Part shown: positions 34,694 to 44,560 of the stretch, piece by piece
Numbering within the stretch: the first letter of the stretch is position 1
How the letters are laid out: every line of letters begins with the position of its first letter
Source of the DNA: Dactylis glomerata
Taxonomy: Eukaryota; Streptophyta; Magnoliopsida; Poales; Poaceae
Assembly: GCA_007115705.1 (NCBI GenBank)
Contig: QXEO01000339.1
Coordinates: forward strand, 4,808,090-4,872,089
Direction: 5' to 3'
DNA: 64,000 bases
Notes under the pieces: model-generated
Told to the model about the DNA's origin: nothing
The model's input: only the letters and a program-made list of their open reading frames with translations
Databases searched by the model: none
Made by a program: the position numbers and the translations under genes

Positions 34694-34701
34694 TATATAT
34701 A
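34694..34701 (+). promoter_or_regulatory. TATA box of the T1 antisense gene
   Basis: TATATATA sits in CGGGGCCTATATATACCTCA, 201 bp before the ATG at 34902. It is the counterpart of the T2 antisense TATA at 54566-54573. 34314-34693 shows no gene. Confidence 0.55.
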
Positions 34702-34901
34702 CCTCAGCAGGTCACCCCCTGCCGTTTCACACCTCATTCCACCTTGCGCATTCTCTCTCCTTAGTGCCGCTGCGAGAGCTCTGCGATCTCCGGTGAGCCA
34801 CCGCCCGGAATCCCTCAACGCTGGCCACTTTCCGCTGGAGCAGCTTATCCGAGCGCGAATCACACTTCATAGCGGGAACAAACTTTCATCCCACCATCAA
34901 C

Positions 34902-35673
34902 ATGGATCCAGGATATCCTTCCCACCATTCTTCCGATGCTGAGGAAGAAGACTCCCCCCTGCAATAGTCTGCTTACACCTCCCATCCTCTTATGGCGGAT
35001 TCCTATCCGGAGGATGTCACATCCAAAGCGGAAGAGGAGATGGTAGGACAAGCCGCGGAGGAGGCTGCAGAAGAGGAAGGAAACAACAGCGGAGCCGAGG
35101 AAGAAGAGCAGGATGGCGGAGTCCAAGCCAAGGAAGAGCAGATTCCCAGGAATCTTCACGGGTACTGGGTAAAATGCCATGTCAAAGATGCTCATGTCCA
35201 GGCTCTGGAAGACGAGGGTACCGTGGCTCCTCAGGCAGAGTCTCACTAGCGGATTAACCATAAAGCCTTGGTACCGGCCCCAAACTCTACCGATATTTTG
35301 ATGCTCAAATCTCATGTGGAGAGGGGTCTTAGCATGCCGCCATCCCACTTCTTCATGAATATCCTAAAATACTACGGGCTGCAGCTCCACCACATAGCTC
35401 CCAACAACCTAGTGTCTATGGCGGGTTATGCAGCCTTGTGCGAAGGATTCCTTGGAATTTGTCCCAGGGTAGATATGTTCTAGCTATACTTCTCCGTGCG
35501 GCCCAACTATGAGAATGACGGGTTTCTTCGGACCTGTGGAACAATATGCTTTCTCCCTTGGAGGTCTAAAGAATATCCCTTCATCACACCTCTGGATTCC
35601 GCTGTGGGATGGAGAGGATCCTGGTTCTATATGGCGGACAGGCCTGCGCCATCTCAAGACCGTGGCCTTCATC
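34902..35673 (+). pseudogene. T1 antisense additional ORF, first part (Transposase_28-like)
   Basis: It reads from the ATG at 34902 in one frame to the S1 insertion, with three in-frame TAG codons (34965, 35247, 35481). An acidic N-terminus (residues 30-80) leads to a domain homologous to the T2 antisense protein: LKSHVERGLSMPPSHFFMNI, YYGLQLHHIAPN, GYAALCEGFLGI. From memory this is the plant domain catalogued as putative gypsy type transposon (Transposase_28); its role is unknown. Frame and homology resume at 38615 beyond S1. Confidence 0.65.
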
Positions 35674-36264
35674 TGATACGGATCAACGTGATCCAAAGGA
35701 GGTTTGGCCCAATCTTTCACGGCGATCAAACAGACAGCAAGATAAATCAGTCGTTGAGCAGAATAGATCTACTCCACGAACTGCAAAACAGATCCTTATG
35801 AATCAGCAAGCAAAACCAACGATATTGGTGTCCCCCGACATGGGACCTTTTTCCTGTATATTCTAACTCAAAAATTCAACTCCCCTTACATTGGTGCACA
35901 CCCCTTTGGCTTTATAGTTGCAGCCGACCTCCCTATTACTTGACTTACAAGCAAAAACGAAAATATGGAAATAAAATAAACTCAAACACGCGGACCCACT
36001 TTTCCTAAATAGAAAATAAAACAAAACACTAAAATGAAAAGACTCTTTTGTAGGTGCGCCACCATCTTCAACATGCTGCTAGGTGGTCCCCAACCGGACT
36101 CCTTCAAGGACAACACGCTCCACCAATATTGCACTCCAATTGCGTCCCTAACATTTTCCTTGCATGGTAGAAATAGGAACAAAAACTTTATCTTAATAGT
36201 ATCAGCAACAACATAACCAGGGATAACATAGTAAGCACTATCATGCATGGGAGACGCCACATCA
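35674..36264 (-). repeat. S1 3' LTR
   Basis: Minus strand TGATGTGGCG...CGTATCA. Its first about 280 bp encode the C-terminus of the S1 protein. A TATA-like CTATAAAGCC lies on the minus strand near 35912-35921. Confidence 0.95.
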
Positions 36265-36890
36265 TCCTCCCCTTCTTTAGGCAAAACCGTCCTCGGTTTT
36301 GAGTCAGTCGCCAAAGCAGCAACATCATCTCTAGATTGAGTAGGCCTGGTAAGAATTGCTTCAGCTTCAACTTCTTTCTTCTTCGCATCCTCTTCATCTT
36401 TCTTTGTCTGCAGCCTATCATCTCTCCAAGTCCGATACATCTTAATATCCATAGACAACAAATTATATGTCTTGTTGCCATAGGGGAAAGAATACTTGAC
36501 ATAATTGTAGGCATCATCCATGTGATAAACTGCACCTTGGACGTTGTACCATGGTCTTCCAAGCAGGAGATGACACGATATAATGTGCATAGGAACCACA
36601 TCGCACAAAACCTCAATTGATAAGTTTCCCAGCAAAAATTGAACCTTAGTCTGGTGTGTAATGCCGAGGTCGTCCCCGCCCCAGTGCAGCAGGTAAGGGT
36701 GCGGATGAAGCAATATTGGCAGCTCTAACTTCTCCACCATCTCAAGACTTGTGGCATTGATCGGATTCTTGTAGTCGATTGTCAACGCGCAAGCTCTGTC
36801 TCGTACATTCGCCTTGGTATGAAATAATCTGTCACCATAGCCTTCCTCCTCGAGCCAAAATCCAGTGGACACATAGGTCAATTCGCCCAT
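35982..36890 (-). CDS. S1 protease-like protein (302 aa), active site altered
   Basis: This is an open frame from the ATG at 36890. Residues about 30-140 follow the retropepsin fold pattern of C1: CALTIDYKNPINATSLEM, then HPHPYLLHW, then CDVVPMHIISCHLLLGRPWY. C1 has IIDGGSCRNLAS at the first motif; S1 keeps the Asp but lacks the following Gly and Ser/Thr, so catalysis is doubtful. A charged linker (KKDEEDAKKKEVEAE) follows. The last about 94 residues are encoded by the 3' LTR, because the frame reads through the polypurine tract (36265-36278). A parallel protein occurs in S2. Function unknown; possibly Gag-like, protease-inhibiting or simply domesticated by the element. Confidence 0.75.
   Translation of the reverse strand: MGELTYVSTGFWLEEEGYGDRLFHTKANVRDRACALTIDYKNPINATSLEMVEKLELPILLHPHPYLLHWGGDDLGITHQTKVQFLLGNLSIEVLCDVVPMHIISCHLLLGRPWYNVQGAVYHMDDAYNYVKYSFPYGNKTYNLLSMDIKMYRTWRDDRLQTKKDEEDAKKKEVEAEAILTRPTQSRDDVAALATDSKPRTVLPKEGEDDVASPMHDSAYYVIPGYVVADTIKIKFLFLFLPCKENVRDAIGVQYWWSVLSLKESGWGPPSSMLKMVAHLQKSLFILVFCFIFYLGKVGPRV
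36265..36278 (-). other. S1 polypurine tract, inside the coding frame
   Basis: Minus strand AAAGAAGGGGAGGA directly precedes the LTR start and is read as lysine/glutamate/glycine codons of the S1 ORF. Confidence 0.8.
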
Positions 36891-38023
36891 TGTGTCAGTG
36901 GCAAAAACTTAAGCAGAAAATTCAGACAGCAGGGAAATAGTAGTCGGCAAATATGATGTGTTGTGCAGAACTAGGCAGAAAATCCTTTACCCAGAACAAA
37001 TATTGGGATGGTACTGTAGCTACAGTACTTTCGTTGCTCCTACTTTAGTCCACAAATGAGTTATACCGTGCAGAAAATTGCTGACAGAAAACTGAGCTAA
37101 AATCGTGATCCAGCAGCAACACGCTCGAGGGCAGACAATCTCTCACGTCGAGCGCGGCAGGAGCGTCCGGGAGCCAAGCAGCAGAATTTCTCGAACAGTC
37201 GCGCTGCAGGGAAATATCCGTCTACTTCTGGCGATGCGGCCAGATAGCTTTCAAGAAAAGGATCGGAGCTGGACTCCCAAAGAAATTATGACGAGAATCA
37301 GACTCCAGCACGTGCAAACGTCTCCAAGTAGAACTCCAAGAGACCAAGACGTGTTGATCTGAAAAGAGCTAGCTGATGCAAAATACGTTTTTGATACGTC
37401 AGGCTGCACAAAAACCAAGGTCTGATCTATATGTAACATTCACGTGCAAGAGCAGACGTGTAGCAGCAAAACACCTCAAGCTGATCTGAGCTGTTTGCGT
37501 TTGGCACAGAACACAGAACAAACCAGACAAGAACTAAAAGCCTTCGATCACCGGCGTGATGAGGCGACGCTGGCTCCTGTTTGTTTTTTCTTTTTTTGTG
37601 GCCCGATCGGGATCCGCTGCAGGGACTCGTCGAGAGCGCGAGGCGAAGGCGCCAGAGCGCAGACAATCTCCGTGCCTCGGCGCGCGCGGCCAGACGCTGT
37701 CTTTTTTTTTCTACTTTTCCCCGATCGGATCTGGACTTTAAGAAATCGATCTGCCTGACAGCTTGGAGCGATCGAACAGCTGCCGTCAGCCAAGAAGAAA
37801 CCGATCTCACTGATATCAACCGAAAACAATCTGATCGGAAAACTGTGCGAGAAGAATAATTCACAGATCAAGAATCAACAAAATTACTCACAGTGATAAC
37901 TCCAAGAAAGAACCAGCAACACAACGATCCTGCTAGTCCTCCTCAGCAGATAAATCTCAGCAGAACAAATCAATCTCAACAACAAATTCCGCCGTGAGAA
38001 ACCCGATGAATCTGATACCAAGA
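36891..38023 (-). other. S1 leader and primer-binding site
   Basis: The primer site TGGTATCAGA (38020-38011) resembles the initiator-Met type. The 1.1-kb leader has no credible gene; plus-strand ORFs at 37444-37859 are GC-rich accidents. A motif GATCCGATCGG followed by an A-rich run (near 37690-37735, minus) also occurs in the S2 leader near 56893-56922. Confidence 0.75.
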
Positions 38024-38614
38024 TGATACGGATCAACGTGATCCAAAGGAGGTTTGGCCCAATCTTTCACGGCGATCAAACAGACAGCAAGATAAATCAG
38101 TCGTTGAGCAGAATAGATCTACTCCACGAACTGCAAAACAGATCCTTACGAATCAGCAAGCAAAACCAACGATACTGGTGTCCCCCGACATGGGACCTTT
38201 TTCCTATATATTCTAACTCGAAAATTCAACTCCCCTTACATTGGTGCACACCCCTTTGGCTTTATAGTTGCAGCCGACCTCCCTATTACTTGACTTACAA
38301 GCAAAAATGAAAATATGGAAATAAAATAAACTCAAACACGCGGACCCACTTTTCCTAAATAGAAAATAAAACAAAACACTAAAATGAAAAGACTCTTTTG
38401 TAGGTGCGCCACCATCTTCAACATGCTGCTAGGTGGTCCCCAACCGGACTCCTTCAAGGACAACACGCTCCACCAATATTGCACTCCAATTGCGTCCCTA
38501 ACATTTTCCTTGCGTGGTAGAAATAGGAACAAAAACTTTATCTTAATAGTATCAGCAACAACATAACCAGGGATAGCATAGTAAGCACTATCATGCATGG
38601 GAGACGCCACATCA
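38024..38614 (-). repeat. S1 5' LTR
   Basis: 591 bp, 98.8% identical to 35674-36264. All seven differences are transitions. Confidence 0.95.
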
Positions 38615-41078
38615 TCATCCTTTTGATAACATAGCAGCGCAACCCCTCGACTCCTGGAGGCCTGTCAATGATGAATCCGCCACCCCATACATCAAGCTCC
38701 TCGCACAGCGGTTCGCCGAATTATCCAAGGATGGTCTTAAGGGAATTGATACCATCAACTGCTGGATATCTCGGCGGATCCAGCCTTTACAACATCGTGA
38801 TCGCCTGATGCACGAGTATACTGGTGCAAAGGATGGCATGCGATATTCAGAGGAAGAGCTAGACCCCAAGGTGGTCGAGAAGCGCATCCGCTCGCTCATG
38901 AAGTCTCCAAGGAAGAAGCCCCTTAAATTTGGCATGGCTATGTTTGAGAATGGCAGCTGCCCTCCGGTTCGTCGCTTTTCTGCCATAGTACACATGATAC
39001 CTTTAAATTTAATGAGAGCTAACGTTTTTAGTTTTCCGATTTTCAGCTGAAGTCGCTTGGTCCCATGGATTTTGCCCATCCCATCCACCGATCCACTCCT
39101 AAACCTGCCGCTGATGAGGAGGAAGTCCATTCCAATGGATACAAGGAGGAGACGGTGGCGGACATGGATGATTCAGCCCGCACGGGCAAGGCGAATGTGG
39201 CTACCAAGAAGCGGGGTGGTAGCGAAAAATCTCGCGGTGGTGGCGAGAGATCTACCGATTCTCGCTGTTTTCAAGCTCAAGCCGGGCGGAGCTAGAAACG
39301 CCATCCGAGACTACCGTCACTATCAACCTGCCAAAATCTAGGTAATCTTTCACTGCCTCCTAGTCTTACTCCATTGTTGTTATTCCTTTACTAATCCTTT
39401 TTTTATTCAGAAGGAAGAAGCCCGTTGTCAAAGAGCCGCCATCCAAGCATGCTAAGCCTTCCCCTGCCTCCATCCCACTGACCCCTAATGTACCAGCTCC
39501 TTCTCCTGCTCGTAATGATATTTATATGGAGGATGCTGGTGTTCAGTCTAGACCGATGCTAGAAGCCAACCCAATGACTGAAGCTACGGCTAATGATGTC
39601 GTACAAAGTAACAAGGCCTCTGGCTCGTTCCAAGGTCATATGGCGGATGCTTCAGTGGGGGACAGCTCATTTTGGAGGCAAAAGCAGCTTGAGATTGTCG
39701 AACTCATTACCAGCCAAGAAGATGCTAGCAATCAGCTATCCAGCGGAATTTTCGCTTTTGTAGAGAGAACGTCAACAATGAAGAAGGTATGTATTCCCAG
39801 TAGCCCCCGAGTGCCATGGCGGATTTCCGTAGATAATCCATTATGGTGCTCTAAGAGAAACTACCTTAAAAAATTTCATCATATAGCCCCCGAGCACCGC
39901 CATACATTAACTGCAGCGGTGCTCTTAGAGAACTTAAGTTTTTATGTGATGAGTAGCCCCCGAGCGTTATGGCGGATTTTTCCGGCATAAAGCTCTAAGA
40001 AGACATTAAAAAATCATCATGAGTAGCCCCCGAGCGTTATGGCGGATTTTTCCGGCATAAAACTCTAAGAAGACTAGGTTAAAAAATCATCATGAGTAGC
40101 CCCTGAGCGTTATGGCGGATTTTTCCGGCATAAAGCTCTAAGAAGACTAGGTTAAAAAATCATCATGAGTAGCCCCCGAGCGTGATAGCGGATTTTTCCG
40201 GCATAAAGCTCTAAGAATACTAACATATAACAATGTTTTAACAGAATTACAAGAAAGTTGTGGAGGACCTAGTCCAGGCCATCAGCTCGCAAGAGAAGGA
40301 GCTGGCGGATAAGAGTTTGCTCGTGGCGGATCTACAGAAGCAGCTCGCAAATAGCGGTAACTTTATTTTGCCTTTGGCAAGTTTAGTACCTTTGCGCTAG
40401 CCGACCAACTCTGTAATTGCTTCCGCCATGCAGATGCTGCCAAGCTGGAGTCCACTCTCGAGGGGGTGCGAAAGGGTCACGCTATTGCGATGGAGGGGTT
40501 GCAGACGCAACTCCAGAAATCCTTGACCGAAAACACCCTCCTTGAGGAGAAGCTCAAGGACCAGGAGCGCCAGAACTGCCAGAAGCAGAAGGAGGTAGAG
40601 GATCTCTGCCAAGCCACCGTCGATTTTGAGGATCGGCAGAGGGGCTTCAACGAGGTCCTTGACCATTTCCAGAAGACGCTGCTAGGTAACCTTGGTTCTC
40701 CATACTCTGCAGTTTGTGATAATATGTTGTGTTGATTATGACGCTTTGCTTGTTCCTGCTATACAGTAACTCTGGAGCAGGGAGAGGTGGATTCCGCCAT
40801 AGGCTTGTGCATTGCCACGGACTCCACGTTCTCAACGCTGGTCGTCAGGCATGTGGCAGCCTGCAGATAGCGGGTTCCTCCAACCTTACTGCCATTGGGC
40901 TAACCAAGAAGCTCCTGCTCGTGCCTGGGCTGGTGGTGGATTGGAAGCAGTCATCCGCTCGGGGTGGTGCCAGGACTGCACTCACTTTGGCTAAGGCCCA
41001 CTACCCCGAGCTGGACCTGGATCTGATCACCTCCGGCATCCCAGAGAGCAGCAAAGACGGAGCGCCGGTGGACGAAGC
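38615..41078 (+). pseudogene. T1 antisense additional ORF, remaining exons
   Basis: After S1 the frame resumes in phase (PFDNIAAQPLDSWRPVND; KLLAQRFAELSKDGLKGIDTI; MHEYTGAKDGMRYSEEELDP) to about 38965, where an intron probably begins. Further exon-like parts: 39050-39290 (basic/acidic tail), 39415-39785 (KPVVKEPPSKHAKPSP...), 40245-40350, 40435-40690 (coiled coil, GVRKGHAIAMEGLQTQLQKS) and 40770-41078 (LEQGEVDSAIGLC..., DLDLITSGIPE). Introns carry tandem repeats. It is cut at 41078 by T2. The layout matches the T2 antisense gene. Confidence 0.6.
39951..40225 (+). repeat. Four tandem 70-73-bp units with a polypurine-complement core
   Basis: Units begin GAGTAGCCCCCGAGCGTTAT at 39951, 40021, 40094 and 40167, with related shorter copies near 39800 and 39882. 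Each includes GGCGGATTTTTCCGGCATAAA and, mostly, GACTAGGTTAAAAAATCATC. They lie in a probable intron of the antisense gene. Confidence 0.9.
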
Positions 41079-42007
41079 TATCGGGGGGATGACCCCCGGT
41101 AGGGTCAAGAGACTAGAATGATATGAGGAAAGTGGTTGACTTTATGATGGTTGACCAAGATTGGGCCTAGCCGGCATATAGGAGTATCGGCCAGGCCGGC
41201 ATATAAGCCGTAACCCGGCATGGGTTCAGATATGTCGGTATAGCCGGAGTACATAATAATGTGTGCCGGCATATACATAAATATGCCGGCCTAGCCAAGT
41301 TGGTATGTTATGCAGGAACATGGGAGGCCGGATTACCCGACCTTGGGTCATTGGTCCGGCATATAGGTCCGGGATATGGCCAACGGCTATATCCGGGATA
41401 CAAAAGTCAACTAAGAGGTCACATCCCTACAATCAAGGAGAGAACCTGCCAAGCATGGAGGGAGATCATGATGACAGGATGCACAGTGGTGGTTTACCAA
41501 CCATCACTGTGCCAAAGTACAGTCCTTACCTCACAGTGGTAAGGTCACAGTCGCAGAAGTACAAAGTATAGGGATGCTGAGTCCCTTCAAGAGCAATCAG
41601 GGAGAAAGTCAAGGGTCTCTGCCATCGTCAGCATGTCCTATTTGGAGTGTAGTTGGTGTCTCTTGGTCCCATGTGACCGTTGTAACCCTGGCCACCACTA
41701 TATAAGGTGGCACATGGAGCCCTAGCAAAGGGTTGGTCATTCAGTAGTCTCACACTTAGCAGTTCATCTTCCTCCTCTAGCAGAGAGCTTGGAAGCACCA
41801 TTGTTGTACACTCCATCGATCTAGAGATATACAAGCAGTAGAGCAGGAGTAGGGGTGTTATCTCCTTACGAGAGCCCTGAACCAGGGTAGATCTGAGTCA
41901 CTTTCTGTCGTGCTTCTTAGTACGCTTCCCTCTCCCGAATCCTCCAGCACCTAGTTTGGCCCCCATTTAAGCCATCCCATGGCATATGTTGTTTCACCAC
42001 GATGACA
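41079..42007 (+). repeat. T2 5' LTR (929 bp)
   Basis: It runs from TATCGGGGGGATGACC to ...CGATGACA. U3 carries about nine copies of a GCCGGCATA-like word (41166-41390). A TATA box, TATATAA, sits at 41699-41705. Confidence 0.85.
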
Positions 42008-42009
42008 TT

Positions 42010-42028
42010 TGGCGCCCACTGTGGGGCA
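42010..42028 (+). other. T2 primer-binding site (Tat type)
   Basis: TGGCGCCCACTGTGGGGCA starts two bases after the LTR. This pattern is typical of Tat-lineage elements; I do not assign the tRNA. Confidence 0.85.
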
Positions 42029-42068
42029 GATCGATGTGCTGGGCGGAGTGTTCATTCAGACGAGATCC

Positions 42069-44560
42069 ATGATAGCGGCATCGGGAGTGCGCGTGGTCTC
42101 TGGCCTCGTCCAGAGGCTAGGCTCGCTCAGCTTCATCTCCGACAACGCCGGTTGTCTTGGTGGCCGGCCTTTCCCCAGGAATGGCCGGATCATGTCTTTC
42201 GGTTCCCACGAGGTGTACGTGGGGACTGAGAGTGTTTGCAGGTATCCGGAGCAGGTGCTGGTGGTGGTGGATCCTCCGTCACATCTGCTGGCCCACGCTG
42301 GGCGTAGCGCTCGCCCAGTAGAGTCGGCAGAGGTGATGATGGCCGGCACTGCCGTGCCATCGGCAGGTGGCGCCGGCAAAGGCGCAGCAGCAGCAGAGAC
42401 TCCCCCGGAGCAGGAGAAGACCAAGAGGTCAGCGCATCCTCCACTGGAGTGTGCAGAGAACCTGGCTGGCACTTCCGGCGTGCTGGCTAGGGGCCAACCC
42501 CTTATCCCCATCATCAACCGGCTTCTCGAGCCGGTGCAGTCCGGCGATGATCCGGAGCAGGCGAAGGAGGTCCTGGAAGGGATGCGTCAGGCCCTCGTCG
42601 ATGAGGCCCTGGCCATGCAGCAGGAGCGGGAACGGTTCAACCGGCAACTCCATGAGTATGAGGCTGCCCAAGGTTTTACTCTTGTGATAACCCGGCCTAG
42701 CCGGATAGAGGAAGTTAGAACTAGAGGTAGAGATCTAAACACTGAATTAGGTAAAGATGCTAGAGCTAAGAGTCATAGTGCAACTAGTACTGTGCCAAAG
42801 GTGATCTATAGATCACCAGTAAAGAATCTTAGAGCAGCAGGAGAAGTAGCTAAGGAACTGTCTAGTTTATCCGGCGAAGCACTGCGTAAGCAGCAAGCCC
42901 GGCTTAACCAACTTTTGCCTGAAGCTAGCAAGCAGCAGGAGGCCTTTAAGAAGGCGAATCTAGGTGCCGGCGCATCGCAGTACATTGCGTCGGTGGGAGG
43001 TGCCGGCGCGAGGTCGAGGGGCCAAGCCTCGTCCCCGCATCCAAGTGCTCGGCGTGCCGGAAGTGTGACCTCTGGCCGCCGGGACAAGCAGATCCAGGTG
43101 TATGATCCGGCAATCACCGAAAAACAAGCGATGGTTTAGGGGAATGTCGGTCAAGGTGACCAGAATATCGGCAACAAGAGTGCTAGCCAGAATGTTCCGG
43201 CCGGGCAAGGAGCACGCTCGACCGGTGGTGGCCGGAATAACAGTGCTGCCCGGCGTCAGCAGCAGGGCGCCGGATATGCGGTGCAGCAGCAAGGAGGAGG
43301 CCAGCCGAGACATTGGGAAGATGATGGAAATTCCACCCTTGTGAGGACGGGATATCAGCAACCTCAGCATCAGTAGTACCAGCAAGACCAGCAATATATG
43401 CAGTACCAACCGGAGTAGCAGCAGCAAAACATGATTCCGGGCCCAATTGCCTCCTGGCTAGGACCTCGGTCCTTGGTCTCGGATGATGCGCGCTTCAAGC
43501 TGGACAGAATTTACCAGACAGAGCTGGTGGAGAGGCAAGGAGCTCCGGGTCCTATGTGTTTTAGACCCCGGATTATGGGTGAGCCGGCACCTTATTGTTT
43601 CCAGCTCGCGCGTGGCGTGAGGACATATAACGGCAGTACAAAGCCGGAAGATTGGTTGGAGGACTACTCCACAGCAGTGAACATTGCCGGAGGAAACCTC
43701 CGGTGGGCGGTGCGTTGTGTACCGCAGATGCTTGAAGGTGCAGCCAGGATATGGCTGAACAATCTCCGGCCAAAAGTATCAACGGCTGGGTTGATTTCGA
43801 AGAACAGTTTGTGTCAAACTTCACCAGTACTTAAAAGAGACCCAACCGCCCGCAGCAACTAGCTAACTGCCGGCAAGGAGACTACGAGATAGACCGTGAC
43901 TACCGCACTAGGTGGTGCACGTTGCGCAATTCCTGCGAAGGAGTTGTGGAGCAGCAGGCCATCATGTGGTTTGCTCAGGGGTGCCGGCATGGCACCATGT
44001 TGTGGCAGAAGCTTCAGAGGGATATGCCGACCACATTGGCCAAAACAATTAAGATTGCCGACAGTTATGCATTGGGAGACCCATTGCAGCCCACCCTTGA
44101 TTCACAAGGCCAGGGGCAGAGTCAGAGGAACAACAACAATGCCAGTGGATCCGGGCAATTCTATTGCCCCGATAACTGGAACAAGAGGAGAGATGACAGG
44201 CCAGATTACCGGTATGGTTCGTCCCAAGTGGCGGCCGTAGAAGAGGCGCAAGGGGGCACCGGCAGTAGCCAGCGTCTGAGATATGAGGGCTATCAGCAGC
44301 CTCAGCAGCAGCAGCAGCAACAACAACTGCAGCAGCAAGCGCAACCCTTCCAGAAAAAGAATGTCTGGGTTAACAAGAATGCCGGCGCCGGCCAGAAGAA
44401 GCAGTGGCCAAAGTATATAGTGGGTTTAGCCATGGACAAGCCATGTGTGTTCCACACATTTCAGCCGGGTAAGTCGGCGAATCATTTGACCAGAAACTGT
44501 TCATGGTTAGATGACATATTGGCAGGTCGTGCAGGTCCCTTTGGGCCAGCTAGGCCACCT
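42069..44560 (+). pseudogene. T2 gag, with TAG stops and one frameshift
   Basis: The frame runs from about 42069 (MIAASGVRVV) with in-frame TAG at 43137, 43374 and 43416, then loses one A in an A-run near 43773 and continues in another frame, where a TAA lies at 43832. Recognisable gag core: KPEDWLEDYSTAVNIAGG, QMLEGAARIWLNNL, then CEGVVEQQAIMWFAQGCRHG and LAKTIKIADSYALGDP. A glutamine-rich run (44296-44345) precedes a zinc-binding-like CVFHTFQPGKSANHLTRNCS. The stops sit in glutamine-rich surroundings. Confidence 0.8.

Larger units (their letters stand above)
35674..38614 (-). mobile_element. S1: 2.9-kb LTR element with a single protease-like gene
   Basis: Two 591-bp LTRs (35674-36264 and 38024-38614) differ at seven sites, and the duplication TCATC flanks both ends. 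Minus-strand order: LTR, TCT, primer site TGGTATCAGA (38020-38011), 1.1-kb leader, one ORF, polypurine tract inside the ORF, LTR. No gag, RT or integrase. It lies in an exon of the T1 antisense gene and is the youngest dated element here. Confidence 0.95.
33785..41078 (-). mobile_element. T1: 3' part of a minus-strand Tat-like element
   Basis: It has a 3' LTR (33785-34313), polypurine tract, and a plus-strand (antisense) multi-exon gene with its own TATA box. This is the order seen, inverted, at the 3' end of T2. S1 (35674-38614) is inserted in an exon, and T2 begins where the gene stops at 41078. Gag-pol of T1 is not in the window. Confidence 0.75.

Noticed and set aside
37444..37864. Overlapping ORFs on both strands in the S1 leader
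   Set aside because: Several frames are open at once because of GC-rich, stop-poor sequence; none has a recognisable domain.
39951..40225. CRISPR-like regular repeats
   Set aside because: The units are head-to-tail 70-73-bp tandem repeats with no unique spacers, inside a plant retrotransposon.
44296..44345. CAG-type microsatellite
   Set aside because: It is an imperfect CAG/CAA glutamine run within gag, better explained as coding low complexity.
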